This document shows, piece after piece, positions 22,452 through 33,867 of a stretch of DNA of 64,000 nucleotides (the first letter of the stretch is position 1; each line of letters opens with the position of its first letter). The stretch covers positions 62,001 to 126,000 of the forward strand of contig CAYUVH010000052.1 in assembly GCA_964448135.1 (NCBI GenBank), in the 5' to 3' direction. The DNA is from CAYUVH01 sp964448135 (GTDB lineage Bacteria; Verrucomicrobiota; Verrucomicrobiia; Limisphaerales; UBA8199). A program made the position numbers and the translations under genes. The notes under the pieces were generated by a model, which did not search any database, was not told the DNA's origin, and saw only the letters and a list, made by a program, of their open reading frames with translations.

Positions 22452-25400
22452 CTACGGCTTCAACCGCAACCGGAACAACTGCTGCACATTGGTCGCCGGC
22501 ACCGTGATGCCCTGCGTGGCCTCCGGCATTTCCACCGCCGGACCGGTCGGACTCCAATTCGTCCCGCCCAGGCCACCAATCGATTCCAGCAGGAAGTCGC
22601 TGTTCACGAGGTCCCAGGTGATCGCCGCCCCGCCCTTGCCCGCGACAACATTTAACAGCGGTCCTTCCGTCGGCAATTCAGCGTAACTGATCGTCACCGA
22701 CGCCACCGGCACCAGCGCTCCGCCTTCCCCGATATCCAGCAACAACACCAGCTGATACGGAGACCGCGGCTGCGCATCGGTGTAACTGAAGGCGACCGGC
22801 AGATCCGCCGACCCATCCGGCGGCAGCGTCAATTGGCCAAGCACGGGCTCTCCGGGCGGCAGGCCGTTCAGACTGAGCACGCGCAGGTCCGGCTGCTGGT
22901 TTTGATCCAACACCACGAACTGGGGATGCAGCGTCACCGGCGCGTTTGTCGGGTTGGTGATTTTCAGCGACACCACATTCGTCCCCAGCCCATGCACCAC
23001 GATGTTCGTCGCGAAGGTGAGGTTGGTCCAGTTGCCCGGTCCGATGACGATTTGCGGACATCCGAACTTGCTGTTCTGCACGGTCCCGAGGCAACTGAAG
23101 TGCTCGGACGTCGCGGGCACAAACAGATCCATCGTGTAGCACGCGTTTTTGGGCGCCGCGAAGATCGAGCTGTACAATCCCGGCGGCCGCGTGATCGTCA
23201 CCGTCACCGGCAAACATTGATGCGGCAGGATGTGCAGGTTCGTCGGCGTATAAACGAAGTACGGCGGCGGTGGTGAGCCCGGCAGCGGCGGCCAGCTTGT
23301 GTCGCCACACGCCGGCGGATTGATCGGGTTGAAGCTCACCACGCAATCCATCGTCGTCGCGCCATCGTTGCAAACCAGCGTCGTCAGCGTCACCGAATTG
23401 CTGCAAATCGTCGTGACATACGGCAACGAACACGACGGCCGGCATTTGCCCTTCGCCTTGGCCTGATACAGTCCCATGATCTCGCTCGCACTCAGCGCCC
23501 GGCGGAACAATTCAATCTCATCCAGCATCCCCGGGAACGGTGCATTCCCGGCCACGAGCGACGCGCCTACAATCAGGTTCGACGTTGTAGTCAGGCTTCC
23601 GGAACGAGAGGTCGGATTCAGCGAATCCGTCAGCACCCCGTCCCGGTAGAATCTTAGTCCATTCGTCGCGCTCCTTCGAACCGTCACGGCCAGGTGCGTC
23701 CACACATTCGACGGAATGGCGCTCGCCGCCGCAAAATTCCCTGCCGTTCCGTCCGCCAGTTGCAGTGCCGGGATCCCGCCCGAAAGATACCAACTATACC
23801 CGGTCACCGGGCTGGCCTTGCGCTTGTCCACCATGATGCGCGTCCCCGGCCGTCCATCCCATTTCACCCACGCGTCCATCGAGAAGTCGTTCGTCCCGAA
23901 GTTGATCGTCGCGTAATCCGTCACGCGCACCTGGTCATTCGCGCCGTCGAAGCGCAGGCAGCTTCCGACATACTGCCCCGCTGTGCGCACCGGCCCGTTG
24001 GCCGCCGTTGCGATCGTCCCGCCTTCGTAGCGGATGCCGTTGTTGCCGCCCACCGAGTTCAGGCAGGTAATGCCCGCACTCTCGTCAAACGTCAGCCACA
24101 GCACCATGCTTTCCGGCGGCCGGTAGCAGCAAATCTCCGGCACCACCACCGTCTGGCACGTCACCAGGTTGCTGCAATTGTCGGTCACATAAAACGTCAT
24201 CGGCGTCGGCCCGCAGATAACCGCGCCCACCGGCACACTCTGCGACACATGCACCGTGCCGCTGTCGTCCGTCGCCTGCACCATCGTCGTGAAATCCGGC
24301 ATCACGCCGCACTCGTTGTTCGTGATGCACACCAGGAGCTTCGGCGGACAAAGCGTAATCACCGGCGGATTGGTGTCTCCGATCACCGTCACCGTAAACG
24401 TGCAGGTGTTGCTGTTGCCGCACGAATCCACCGCCGTGCACGTCACCGGGGTCGTGCCCATCGGGAAATAACTGCACGACGGCGGATTGAACGTCACCGT
24501 CACCGTGCCGGGACACTTGTCGAACGTCTCTGCAAAGAAGCAAACCTGCGCGTTCGTGCACCCCCCCACCGTCATGTTCGGCGGGCACGTCAGAATCGGC
24601 CCCGATGTGTCTTGCACCAGGAACGTCTGCACGCAGGTATTGCTCTGTCCGCACGTATCCACCGCCGTCCAAGTCCGCGTGATGAAATTACTGCAAGACG
24701 AACCGGGCGCGCTTTGCGTTTCGTTGTAGTAAACCGAAACACTTCCCGGGCAGGTCGAAGTCGCCGTCAGCATCGGCGGCGACGGCACATACGCCAGGCA
24801 ATCGAAGGTGATTCCCGACGACGGACAATCGCTGAACGTCGGCGGCTTGCACTTCCCGCTCGAACCCGCCTTCCAAAGCTGCTGCACCTCCGCGCCCGTG
24901 ATCGCGCGACTGAACAATTCCACCTCGTCTATGTTCCCCAGAAAAATATTTGTTACCGCCGAACAGCGCGCGCCCACCCGCAACGCCTGCGCGGTGCTGA
25001 CCGATCCCGGTCGCGCCGTCGGATTCTGCGGCACCGAATCCACCGCGCCATCAAGATAGAACAGCAACCCGTTCGTATTCGCCCGCTGCACCGTCACCGC
25101 CACATGGTGCCACCGGAAATCGGAAGGCACCCCCAGCGTGGATGCGTAGTTGGCAAAGACTCCATCCGCCAATTGGAATCCGAGCAGCCCACTGGTCCCA
25201 TTGAGGAAGAACGCATAACCGTTCGTGGTGACACCCTCCACACGTTTGTCCACGATGATCTTGATCCCCGCGCTGATGTTCCCGGCTGGCCGGCGCACCC
25301 ACGCATCAATCGAAAAATCGTTTGTTCCGAAATTGATCCCTGCATACGAAGGCACCTGCACGTAATCATCCACACCGTCGAAGGCGAGGCTGCGCGCCAC

Positions 25401-28379
25401 ATAACCGCTCATCACCGTCGGCGAGTTGAAATGCGTCCCGCTGCTCCCGCCCGGCACCAGGTTCGCCGCCGTCGGTCCCGCGATCTCGTCGAACGGCAGC
25501 CACAATTCCATGTTCGGCGGCGGCGGCACGCAGCAATTTCCGTTGCTCACCACCATGCTGAGCAGTTTGGAACAGCCGGTAACCGGATCGGTCACGGTCA
25601 CGGCCAGCGTCGCCGGAGTATTCGTCCACACCACCGTCACATTATCCTGGTTGGTGAGGCTCGATATATCGCCACCGGACGCCGTCCACGCATACTGCAA
25701 CCCCGTCAACGAGGCGGACACCGAGTAGCTGTAATACGGCAACGGATCCAGGCCGATGCAGATCGCCGTTGGTCCCGCAAGCGACGCCGTGAATCCCATC
25801 GAAATTGTCTTCGCCACCACATTCGTTCCGTTCACCGTCAGCACCACATTGTAGGCTCCGGGCGCAGAATAAGTGTGCGTCGGGCTGGCCAGCGTGGACG
25901 TCGTGCTGTCCCCAAAGTTCCACAGGAATGAGCTGGCGCACACCGGTCCGTGAAATGCCACGGTCGTGCAATTGCTGATGGTGTAGGTGAAATTGAGCGG
26001 CACCTGCGCCACCGGCAGGGCGTCAATCATGTTCGGCAATCCCAACTGGCTCGTGATCGCCTGCGTGCTCGTGATCAATGAAGGCCCGTTGTAGTTGTAA
26101 CCGCACGCATTCGGATTGCTCGGCGTCACCAGCACATCCGGGAAATTGATCACCGCCAGGTGCTGCTGGTTGATGAGCGACATGTAAACCTTCTTGTCCG
26201 GCCCGATCTGCAGCACCGATTCCAGGTCGGCCGTCGTCCCGATGATCTTCTCCGTCGCCGCCGGCGTCGCGCTCGTCAGATCGTATTGATAGATCGTCTG
26301 GTAATATGGCAGCACCGCGTAATCAAAGTCCGCGATGTAGAAGAGCTTCGAATTTGGGCTGAAGGTGATGCCGTAATTTCCCCGCGGCAGCGCCCGTCGA
26401 TTGCTGATCACGCCGGTGTTACGGTCGAAATCGCAAATGACCGCGTAACCGCCGCTGCACGCCAGCATCGTTCCGTCCGGCGATATTTTGTGATAGCCCA
26501 CGTGGGATGGCACCGCCAGCGGATACGTGGCCGCCAGCGTCACCCCGCTCGACGTGACGGAGTAAACATAAAAGGAATCGCGTTGGGGTGAAGGATCGCC
26601 GAGGTAGCCGCGCAGAATCACCCAGTAGTCGCCATTGCATCTTTGAATCGCGATGGCCGATTCGGCCACCGACGTAGCCCCCGCCGGCAGTGGGATCGGC
26701 GCGTTCGTCAACGCCAGCGTCGCCAGGCCTCCGGTCACGTCCACGATGGAGTATGCGAGGTTGGTGGGCGTCGAGAATACGTACGAGGGCGTCGTGAACA
26801 GGTAATACCGGTTCGTGTTGCCCGGTACCGGGAAGGTCAGCGCGGATTGGCTGCTGCTCGGGTGCCCGCGCAACGGCGCGGCCGGGTTGATGAGTTGGTG
26901 AAATTTGTTCCACACCCGTACACCGTCGCTGTAAAAAAGCAGATTTCCCGAGGGACTACTCTGGCTCACCACGCCTTCGAGCTGGCTGACGGTATTGCTA
27001 TTCAGCGCGCTGAAATCCGGCACCGGCACGCCCGTGCTGAAGTTCAAACCCGCCCGATTGCCGAAATACCAGTTCCCCTGGCTGCTCAAAATCGGCGCGC
27101 AGGCGGACACGAATATCTGCTGCGAACTCGATATGCTGTTGGTGCTGTTCGATACCGTCAGCGTGACCGTGTAAATCCCGGAAGTCGCGTAAAGATGCGT
27201 CACGGGGCTCCCGATCGCGGTCGTGCTGTCGCCAAAGTCCCAGCCATTCGTCGCGCCGGGATTGCTGGCCGCGGTGAACGTCACCACGTTGCTCACACAG
27301 GGGTTGTAATTGTCCGGCGAAAACGTCGGGTTCAATCCGCCCGCGCACAAAACCCCGGCGTTTATCAGGTTCGCCGGCGACACCAGCAGGCTGCGAAACA
27401 GCGTGATCGCCGAACTCATCCGGGTGCCCTGCCCCGACGTGAACAGCGTCCGGCACGTGTCATCCGTGTAATCCATGTGGTTGTTCAGCAGGTCCGGCAG
27501 GTTCGGCACCTCGGCGCAGGAATCCACCGAACTCGGACAACCCGTGTTCGCCACCGCGACGGGCGGCGTATCACAAACCCGATCGCCCGCCGTCGCGCAA
27601 TCCGCCGTGGACATCCCCGCACAACCTCCCTGAAAAGTGTGATACAAATTAAAGTAGTGCCCCGCCTCGTGCGCGAGAATCTTCCCCTGGTTGTAGTTCG
27701 GAATCGTCAGGTAGCTCGAATCCCCGAAGAAATCATACCGCATCACAATGCCGTCCAGCGCCGTCGGCACCGTGCCCGGAAATTGCGCATAACCCGCCAC
27801 GCCGCTCCCCGAATTGATGTCCTTCACCACAAATATCCGGCAATACTTGTCTCCCGGCAGCGATGACAACCCCTTGAGGGCCGCCTCGTCCGTGCTCATG
27901 TTGTGATACGTCAACGGGCTGGAAATGCGGAATATCCCCGGCGTCGGCCCGGGGAACGGGCTGGAACCATTCTTCGTGGCCAGGCAGAATTTGATCCCGT
28001 AGGCGCTGAAGTGATTGTTCAACACCACCAATTGCGCCTGCACCTGTGCGTCCGAAATATTCTCCGCGCCGCCTTGGTGCACGATATAAACAACCGTCGG
28101 CACCAAATACGAGGGTGGTCCCGACATGGGCGACGGCATGCGGCTCCGCGCCCAGATCGCGCTGTCCTGCGCGTCGAGGATGGAGGAAAGCGAAGGATTA
28201 TTCGCCAGGTTCCGCTGCATGGCCTCGTCGGAGGCGCAAAACGGTGTCGCCGGAGCCTTGGGCAGGCGGCCGTTTTGCTGTGCCAGGGCGATTCCCCCCA
28301 ACAAAGCCAACAGCAGTATGGTTGCGATGCCGCGTCCGGAGCGGGCTTCGAAGGGCAGTTTGCCGCGTACACTTCTCAT
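22452..28379 (-). CDS. Giant secreted M43-type metalloprotease with PKD, LamG and HYR-like modules
   Basis: A 1975-residue protein. ATG 28379 (MRSVRGKLPFEARSGRG) is chosen because it opens a signal peptide ending at ALAQQ; 36 in-frame residues upstream look like non-coding sequence. A zinc-protease site HEAGHYFNLYH is at residues 237-247, with further family signs (VCDTPP, NHMDYTDD), placing it near the pappalysin/cytophagalysin group (M43). A PKD domain (WDFGDSTT) follows, then a propeller-like region (NWYFGNRAGLNFSTG), a second PKD domain (WNFGDSTT), a LamG domain (MELWLPFDE), Cys-rich HYR/Ig-like repeats with CPPNMTVGGC, a second LamG domain (MVLWLTFDE) and C-terminal beta domains ending FRLRLKP. 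It is probably a cell-surface or released enzyme attacking protein or matrix. It is unusually long and sits beside the EPS locus. Confidence 0.85.
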   Translation of the reverse strand: MRSVRGKLPFEARSGRGIATILLLALLGGIALAQQNGRLPKAPATPFCASDEAMQRNLANNPSLSSILDAQDSAIWARSRMPSPMSGPPSYLVPTVVYIVHQGGAENISDAQVQAQLVVLNNHFSAYGIKFCLATKNGSSPFPGPTPGIFRISSPLTYHNMSTDEAALKGLSSLPGDKYCRIFVVKDINSGSGVAGYAQFPGTVPTALDGIVMRYDFFGDSSYLTIPNYNQGKILAHEAGHYFNLYHTFQGGCAGMSTADCATAGDRVCDTPPVAVANTGCPSSVDSCAEVPNLPDLLNNHMDYTDDTCRTLFTSGQGTRMSSAITLFRSLLVSPANLINAGVLCAGGLNPTFSPDNYNPCVSNVVTFTAASNPGATNGWDFGDSTTAIGSPVTHLYATSGIYTVTLTVSNSTNSISSSQQIFVSACAPILSSQGNWYFGNRAGLNFSTGVPVPDFSALNSNTVSQLEGVVSQSSPSGNLLFYSDGVRVWNKFHQLINPAAPLRGHPSSSQSALTFPVPGNTNRYYLFTTPSYVFSTPTNLAYSIVDVTGGLATLALTNAPIPLPAGATSVAESAIAIQRCNGDYWVILRGYLGDPSPQRDSFYVYSVTSSGVTLAATYPLAVPSHVGYHKISPDGTMLACSGGYAVICDFDRNTGVISNRRALPRGNYGITFSPNSKLFYIADFDYAVLPYYQTIYQYDLTSATPAATEKIIGTTADLESVLQIGPDKKVYMSLINQQHLAVINFPDVLVTPSNPNACGYNYNGPSLITSTQAITSQLGLPNMIDALPVAQVPLNFTYTISNCTTVAFHGPVCASSFLWNFGDSTTSTLASPTHTYSAPGAYNVVLTVNGTNVVAKTISMGFTASLAGPTAICIGLDPLPYYSYSVSASLTGLQYAWTASGGDISSLTNQDNVTVVWTNTPATLAVTVTDPVTGCSKLLSMVVSNGNCCVPPPPNMELWLPFDEIAGPTAANLVPGGSSGTHFNSPTVMSGYVARSLAFDGVDDYVQVPSYAGINFGTNDFSIDAWVRRPAGNISAGIKIIVDKRVEGVTTNGYAFFLNGTSGLLGFQLADGVFANYASTLGVPSDFRWHHVAVTVQRANTNGLLFYLDGAVDSVPQNPTARPGSVSTAQALRVGARCSAVTNIFLGNIDEVELFSRAITGAEVQQLWKAGSSGKCKPPTFSDCPSSGITFDCLAYVPSPPMLTATSTCPGSVSVYYNETQSAPGSSCSNFITRTWTAVDTCGQSNTCVQTFLVQDTSGPILTCPPNMTVGGCTNAQVCFFAETFDKCPGTVTVTFNPPSCSYFPMGTTPVTCTAVDSCGNSNTCTFTVTVIGDTNPPVITLCPPKLLVCITNNECGVMPDFTTMVQATDDSGTVHVSQSVPVGAVICGPTPMTFYVTDNCSNLVTCQTVVVPEICCYRPPESMVLWLTFDESAGITCLNSVGGNNGIRYEGGTIATAANGPVRTAGQYVGSCLRFDGANDQVRVTDYATINFGTNDFSMDAWVKWDGRPGTRIMVDKRKASPVTGYSWYLSGGIPALQLADGTAGNFAAASAIPSNVWTHLAVTVRRSATNGLRFYRDGVLTDSLNPTSRSGSLTTTSNLIVGASLVAGNAPFPGMLDEIELFRRALSASEIMGLYQAKAKGKCRPSCSLPYVTTICSNSVTLTTLVCNDGATTMDCVVSFNPINPPACGDTSWPPLPGSPPPPYFVYTPTNLHILPHQCLPVTVTITRPPGLYSSIFAAPKNACYTMDLFVPATSEHFSCLGTVQNSKFGCPQIVIGPGNWTNLTFATNIVVHGLGTNVVSLKITNPTNAPVTLHPQFVVLDQNQQPDLRVLSLNGLPPGEPVLGQLTLPPDGSADLPVAFSYTDAQPRSPYQLVLLLDIGEGGALVPVASVTISYAELPTEGPLLNVVAGKGGAAITWDLVNSDFLLESIGGLGGTNWSPTGPAVEMPEATQGITVPATNVQQLFRLRLKP

Positions 28380-28726
28380 GGGTCTGCTGAAATTCGCGAA
28401 GACACGGCAGCAGAGGAGGAGTATCGCCGCGCCCGCGTGGTGGTTGTGATGCTGTCCCCTGATATTCCTTCCGCGCTGGAAGGTCAAGCCGCTTTGTTCA
28501 AGGCGCTGCCTCTATTCCCGCGTTCAAAATAAAAGCGCTAAAAAAGTGCCTGAATCTCCCGCCGCCATTGAGGAAATTTCTCCACTTTGCGGTCCAATCA
28601 GCGCGGGAATGACAAGGAGGTTGATGACCGGAGGTAAAAGGAATGCCTGGCCGCCCGAAGTCCCGGTGAGCTTGCGGGATTGGGCCGGGGCCACGGCAGC
28701 GCGTTGCGCGCATCCCAACAACGTCT

Positions 28727-28890
28727 TGGACCAATTTTTATGCGGTCTGTTGCGGGTCGCAGCGCATTTTCAAGCAATGTTTACCGGGCTTTCTCAATTT
28801 GTTGCACCTTTGTTGCGGGTTGTGTTGCACCCTGTTCCCCACTTTCGACCAATGTTTATGCGGTTTGTTGCATGTTGCAACCTGTTTGGG
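28727..28890 (+). repeat. GTTGC-rich intergenic repeat, copy 1
   Basis: This element is rich in TTGTTGCA-type words and matches the opposite strand of 40417-40576. A 39-base block at 28841-28879 is identical to the reverse complement of 40418-40456, and the flanks are similar with point changes. Internally, CCAATGTTTATGCGG recurs in decayed form at 28730, 28772 and 28849. All three plus-strand frames are free of stops across most of it, which lets frames read through into neighbours. It ends about 190 bases upstream of purL. Confidence 0.75.
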
Positions 28891-28952
28891 GGAAGGGGTG
28901 CCCCGTCCCTCTCCAATCATCGATCACCGACTCCTGTTCACCACCAAACTCC

Positions 28953-28985
28953 CAATCCTGATCGTAATCTTAATCCTAATTCCAA
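28953..28985 (+). repeat. Degenerate TAATCC-type hexamer array
   Basis: About five hexamers of the form AATCCT/GATCGT/AATCTT/AATCCT/AATTCC follow each other. Similar arrays occur at 40345-40392 on the minus strand and at 54317-54350 on the plus strand. Two of the three lie within about 65 bases of a GTTGC-rich element. Confidence 0.55.
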
Positions 28986-29079
28986 CCCCCACTTTTCCTT
29001 GCCTCACCTCCCCCCACCCGCAATCCTCTCTCCGCAAACTGACGGCGCGTCGCCATCCCAGCTTGCCACCCGGATTTCC

Positions 29080-31449
<2,370 letters not shown>

Positions 31450-31547
31450 TCCTCATCCGTAGCAGCCGAGGTAACGAGGCTCCATAACCTCGACCGCCTG
31501 CTCGCGTCCAGAAACCCCGCGCACGCACCGGCTACTGCGCTTCAGGT

Positions 31548-32939
31548 CTAAGAATCGCCTCGCAGAAACGCTCCTCGCGCGCGCAACTCCGCGCGCAGCT
31601 TTCCCGCATCGAGTTTGTGCGGCGGCACGCCATCGCGCACGCTCAACGCCGCCGCCCGGCCTGCGGCTTCTCCGAGCGCCATGCACGTCGCCATCACCCG
31701 CGTCGCCCCCATGGCCTCATGCGTCGTCGAAATGCACCGGCCCGCCACCAACAGGTTTTCCACCCGCTGAGGCACCAGCGAGCGATAGGGAATATCGTAA
31801 CAGTCGCCGCACCATTCGAGCGTGCAGCCGTTGTCGTTGGGACGGTGAATATCAATCGGGTAACTGGCCACGGCAATGGCGTCATCGAAATGGCGGCAAC
31901 TCAACACGTCCTCGCGGTTCATCACGTATTGGCCAACAATCCGGCGCGTCTCGCGAATCCCGAGAAACGGCGCAGTCTTCGTGAAATACGCCTGCTCGAA
32001 GCCGGGCACATACGAAACCAGGTATTCGCGAATGTCGCGAATCTGCTTCCGCGCCTCGATTTCGCCCATCGAAAGACTGCCTGCATCTGTGCCGTCCACG
32101 CCCTTCACGCGCGTCATGTTGATCCACGCCTCGCCTTTGCGCAGCCCAGTGATCACGATCGTGCGCTCATTGGGAATATCCAGGCCGCGCTCCTCGCGCG
32201 CCTTCTGGATCAACTCGCGCAAACCGACCACGATGTATTGCTGGTTCTGGCCAAAATATTCAGACGGGATGAAATCGGTGATGTAGGCCTTGGGTTCCTT
32301 CGCAATCGCCAGCCGCAGTTTTTCCGTATCCACCCCGGCGAGGCAAAACATCAATGTCGGCGGTTGCATGCCCCCATGCTCATTCCCTTTCTCACACGGC
32401 GCGCCGGACCGAAAAGCCACGTCCCCATCCCCCGAGCAATCCAGAATCACCTTCGCCAGGATCGCCTCCCGCCCGGTCTTGCTCTCGGTGATGATCCCGC
32501 GAAGTTGATTTCCCTCCATGATCACGCCCGCGCACATCGTGTAGAACTGCACATCCACCCCGCGCTCCACCAGCATCTCGAGGGCCACCGTCTTCACCGC
32601 CTCGGGTTCGACCAAGGTGAGGCTCACGTGCAGCGGACAAGGCCGGTGTTCACTGGCCGCGCCTTGCGCGCGCAAACGGTCGATGAACTTTTGCGGCAAG
32701 CCAGCAATGATCGGCTTGGCTTTCTGGCTAAGAAAACCCAGCACCGGCAGGCCAATCGTCAAATTGCCGCCGACGAAGCTGCGATTCTCAATCAGCCTGG
32801 TCTTTAGACCGCTTTCCGCCGCGGCCATCGCGGCGATGATTCCCGACGGCCCGCCGCCAACGACGAGCACGTCCACTTCCGCACGGACGGGGATGCTTCT
32901 GGCGGGTTCCTGAATTGTGCGAACTGACTGCTGGTCCAT
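31548..32939 (-). CDS. FAD-dependent oxidoreductase
   Basis: A 463-residue flavoprotein. ATG 32939 (MDQQSVRTIQEPARSIPV) is used; a further ATG-less stretch upstream adds 16 residues inside the intergenic gap. The Rossmann motif is DVLVVGGGPSGIIAAMAAAESG (GGGPSG at 28-33), followed by RLIENRSFVGGNLTIGLPV, a pattern of FAD-dependent oxidoreductases common in Verrucomicrobiota and Planctomycetota. DCSGDGDVAFRSGAPCEKG resembles the second FAD-contacting loop. No signal peptide is visible, so it is probably cytoplasmic. The gene is last in a run with the endonuclease/phosphatase-family, MFS, Gfo/Idh and sulfatase genes. A role in oxidising a sugar derivative is inferred. Confidence 0.83.
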   Translation of the reverse strand: MDQQSVRTIQEPARSIPVRAEVDVLVVGGGPSGIIAAMAAAESGLKTRLIENRSFVGGNLTIGLPVLGFLSQKAKPIIAGLPQKFIDRLRAQGAASEHRPCPLHVSLTLVEPEAVKTVALEMLVERGVDVQFYTMCAGVIMEGNQLRGIITESKTGREAILAKVILDCSGDGDVAFRSGAPCEKGNEHGGMQPPTLMFCLAGVDTEKLRLAIAKEPKAYITDFIPSEYFGQNQQYIVVGLRELIQKAREERGLDIPNERTIVITGLRKGEAWINMTRVKGVDGTDAGSLSMGEIEARKQIRDIREYLVSYVPGFEQAYFTKTAPFLGIRETRRIVGQYVMNREDVLSCRHFDDAIAVASYPIDIHRPNDNGCTLEWCGDCYDIPYRSLVPQRVENLLVAGRCISTTHEAMGATRVMATCMALGEAAGRAAALSVRDGVPPHKLDAGKLRAELRARGAFLRGDS

Positions 32940-32961
32940 GACTTTCAAGCTGCCCAGCTTC

Positions 32962-33867
32962 TCAAATCGTAACCGTGGCGGACACAAAATAATGGTCGCT
33001 GGGATAGTGCCCGTTGCGACTGTCGCGAATAATGTCAGCCGCCAGCGTTTTCACGCCGCCCCGGCACCAGATCCAATCTATTTTTTGCTTCGTGCCACCC
33101 TTCGAGTCCTTCGGATTCTGCTTTTCCCCGAGAAAGGCGTGCGCCGTGAAACCCGGATCCTTGTCCCCGTGGATCTCGGCATAGGTATCGCGCCACCCCG
33201 CTTCCCGGATGATTTGAATCGCGCGATTCTTTCCGCCGGAATTGAGATCGCCCGTAAAGATTTGGGGAGCGTCCGCGGGGTAGGCCGCGGCCGCGGCGAC
33301 GATCAGCGCCGCCGAATGCTCGCGCGCCTGCTGGCCTTTGTGGTCCAGGTGCGTGTTCCAGAAACGAAAATCCTTCCCCGACTTCCGGTCCTTCAAATGC
33401 AGCCAGTTCACCATCCGCGGCAACGCCGAGTCCCATGATTTGGAGCCGGGAATGTGGGGGGTTTCCGAAAGCCAGAAGCCGCCATAGGAAATCACCTCGT
33501 ATCGCTCGCGTGAATAAAGGATGGCGTCGGAAACATGGAACGGCGTCGCCGGAATCGCCACACCCAGACTCTCAAACTGCGGCAGCCGGCTCTTCAAATC
33601 GGTCAGGTGGACTTCCTGGCATTCCTGCAGGCCGATGAGGTCCGGTTTCTGCGCGCCGATAACTTCGGCGCAAAAATCCTTCCGGTCCGTCCAGGCGTCG
33701 CCGGTTTTTGCATCTTGGGCGATCACGACGCGGACATTGCACGTGAGGATTCGGTGGGCCGCCTGATTGGCAACGGCAGGCACTTCTGCCGCTGTTAGCG
33801 ACGCGCGGCCGAGCCAGGGAAGTGAGGCGGCCAGTCCGAGTTGTTTGAGGAAGATTCGTCGTTTCAT
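32962..33867 (-). CDS. Tat-exported endonuclease/exonuclease/phosphatase-family protein
   Basis: A 301-residue protein starting at ATG 33867, which overlaps the stop of the MFS gene as ATGA. The N-terminus MKRRIFLKQLGLAASLPWLG is a twin-arginine-like signal. The mature part follows the EEP fold: RILTCNVRV at the first strand, DLIGLQECQEVHL with the metal-binding Glu, FWNTHLDHKG, FTGDLNSGG with the Asp-Asn pair, and KIDWIWCRGG and YPSDHYFV with the catalytic Asp-His. Such proteins hydrolyse phosphodiesters or phosphomonoesters. Secreted versions near sugar-uptake genes probably act on phosphate esters. The substrate is unknown. Confidence 0.87.
   Translation of the reverse strand: MKRRIFLKQLGLAASLPWLGRASLTAAEVPAVANQAAHRILTCNVRVVIAQDAKTGDAWTDRKDFCAEVIGAQKPDLIGLQECQEVHLTDLKSRLPQFESLGVAIPATPFHVSDAILYSRERYEVISYGGFWLSETPHIPGSKSWDSALPRMVNWLHLKDRKSGKDFRFWNTHLDHKGQQAREHSAALIVAAAAAYPADAPQIFTGDLNSGGKNRAIQIIREAGWRDTYAEIHGDKDPGFTAHAFLGEKQNPKDSKGGTKQKIDWIWCRGGVKTLAADIIRDSRNGHYPSDHYFVSATVTI

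Larger units (their letters stand above)
28380..29079. other. 700-base gap between protease gene and purL
   Basis: No gene is supported here. The frame of purL is open far upstream, but the extension reads through repeats and is not protein-like. The gap holds a GTTGC-rich repeat at 28727-28890 and a TAATCC-type hexamer array at 28953-28985. Promoters for purL on the plus strand and the protease on the minus strand should lie here, but I could not pick convincing hexamers. Confidence 0.6.

Noticed and set aside
23694..25931. A 745-codon open frame on the plus strand opposite the giant protease
   Set aside because: It is a mirror of the GC-rich codon use of the protease gene; its product is Arg/His-rich low complexity without domains, and the minus-strand frame has clear PKD/LamG domains.
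28546..29079. N-terminal extension of purL by 178 codons
   Set aside because: It translates the GTTGC-rich repeat and hexamer array; the family N-terminus starts at 29080.
31453..31530. Remnant of a dispersed GTAGCAGCCGA-type repeat between purL and the FAD gene
   Set aside because: It resembles repeats I recall from this phylum, but no second copy is in the window and the match is short.
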